Below are positions 15,398 to 16,131 of a DNA stretch of 16,131 bases, one piece after another. The DNA is from Phoronis ovalis. Lineage: Eukaryota; Phoronida; Phoronidae. The stretch lies in the NCBI GenBank assembly GCA_028565635.1, contig JAOXYB010024759.1, positions 1-16,131 of the forward strand, written 5' to 3'. Both the position numbers and the translations under genes were made by a program. Each line of letters begins with the position of its first letter. Within the stretch, counting starts at the first letter, position 1. A model generated the notes under the pieces. That model saw only the letters and a program-made list of their open reading frames with translations. It made no database searches and was not told where the DNA came from.

Positions 15398-16008
15398 ATG
15401 TATTGTGTATTGTCCATGTTTGAAAAAAACGGTAGTTCAAATTTTCGTCGGTAAAACTACAAACTAATTTTTAATAGTAAGATAATCACAGGCATCTGAA
15501 ATATAATGTTCACAACTTTTGCTGTAATAGATACTGCGACAAAAGAATGTTGAGAGGTCCTAAAGATAAAATTTCACAATAAGTTTTGTTCATTTAAAAA
15601 AATTAGAACTTCATAGGATTTCAGTAGAAAAAATAGTGTAGCTCAAGGCCCTGCAGAAATTGATTCTGTGAAAAAAAATCGATCAATCACGAGCGTATGC
15701 TATTTTTAAAAGAAATATTTATCCGGTAGTTGTGTACTATTAAAACTATTCGTACGAAAAAATCAATGGTGCCCTAATACTTTGAGACGAACAGATAGTT
15801 AATTATGATTTTCTATGGAAATGGAAAAAACCAATTACCTTACCGGAGTGAAAAGATTCCATAAGATATATAATTATCTATCAAGCCTCAAGTTATTAGT
15901 TAGTAGAGAGTTACAGCAAGTAATTTCAGTTTCAAGTTTAATTATATATTTTAAATTTATACTTTAATGCATCCCCGGAATGCATCGCCAATATATCAAC
16001 GTGTGAAA

Positions 16009-16056
16009 ATAGTTTTATGTTATATTACTTCCATAGTTTTATGTTACATTACTTCC
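16009..16056. repeat. Tandem duplication, 2 x 24 bp
   Basis: ATAGTTTTATGTTATATTAC plus TTCC (16009-16032) is repeated at 16033-16056 with one change (T to C). It abuts a G9 run and probable repeat start. Confidence 0.93.
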
Positions 16057-16131
16057 CGGGGGGGGGTACTCAAGGTATTTTTTGGTAGGGGTGTGAGGCG
16101 GACCAAAAAATTTTGGATTTGGATTGTATAC
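16057..16131. mobile_element. Start of a probable dispersed repeat (G-run, GTACTC)
   Basis: After the duplication the base composition switches abruptly to CGGGGGGGGGTACTC, then GGTAGGGGTGTGAGGCGG. Sequences of the form GGGGGGTACTC followed by TAGGGGTG recur as dispersed repeats in several marine invertebrate genomes, as far as I recall. It is cut by the window edge and the family is not identified. Confidence 0.35.

Larger units (their letters stand above)
13431..15415 (+). other. EPS15 3'UTR
   Basis: No coding signal follows the TAA. The likely end is shortly after AATAAA at 15392; earlier AATAAA copies at 14054 and 14619 could give shorter forms. It holds the 115-bp hairpin, the 3 x 18-bp repeat and four Pumilio-type TGTANATA sites (14483, 14612, 15309, 15388). 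The extent is inferred. Confidence 0.6.
15416..16131. other. Downstream intergenic sequence with repeats at the right end
   Basis: AT-rich with no open coding signal on either strand. It ends in a 24-bp tandem duplication and a G-run repeat start. Confidence 0.6.

Noticed and set aside
15766-15795. GGTGCCCTAATACTTTGAGAC resembling a Tc1/mariner end
   Set aside because: Only one end, no matching inverted copy nearby, no TA duplication and no transposase. The resemblance is too short to support.
1-16131. CRISPR array, prokaryotic operon, tRNA or rRNA genes
   Set aside because: The only regular repeats are head-to-tail minisatellites without spacers. Genes are spliced, and I saw no cloverleaf or rRNA core sequence on either strand.

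Overview
The window reads as nuclear DNA of an intron-rich, AT-rich, non-vertebrate animal. Protein-coding signal comes in short blocks with GT-AG borders and matching reading phases, inside long AT-rich introns that carry palindromes and tandem repeats. I cannot fix the phylum from sequence alone.

Two genes account for nearly all the coding signal. The host gene, on the plus strand, is the 3' part of an EPS15/EPS15L1 orthologue (endocytic clathrin adaptor). Twelve coding exons between 467 and 13430 join without a frame break into 663 codons plus a stop. They cover the third EH domain, the central coiled coil, a DPF-rich AP-2 binding region with 20 DPF triplets, a proline-rich SH3 ligand and a C-terminal ubiquitin-interacting motif. 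EH1, EH2 and the start codon lie to the left of the window. A long 3'UTR follows, probably ending just after the AATAAA at 15392.

The second gene lies wholly inside the 5.2-kb EPS15 intron (1323-6556) on the opposite strand. Seven coding exons from 6041 down to 2407 join into a 442-residue type I membrane protein: signal peptide, Ig-like domain, Cys-rich W-x-x-W-x-x-C segment, second Ig-like domain, one transmembrane helix and a short basic tail. Order and cysteine pattern match the FAM187 family, best FAM187A. A ZNF143/SBF-type promoter motif sits 34-53 bp upstream of its ATG.

Other structure: a 12 x 15-bp tandem repeat (2901-3080); a long AT-rich palindrome (3381-3441); a roughly 115-bp near-perfect hairpin in the EPS15 3'UTR (13540-13655) beside a 3 x 18-bp repeat; a candidate alternative last exon of EPS15 (11422-11460) that would remove the ubiquitin-binding C-terminus; an unexplained coding-like stretch on the minus strand (about 6885-6983); and the start of a probable dispersed repeat at the right edge. 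Nothing here looks like a new molecular system. The main points of interest are the nested antisense gene, the splice alternatives and the foldback elements.
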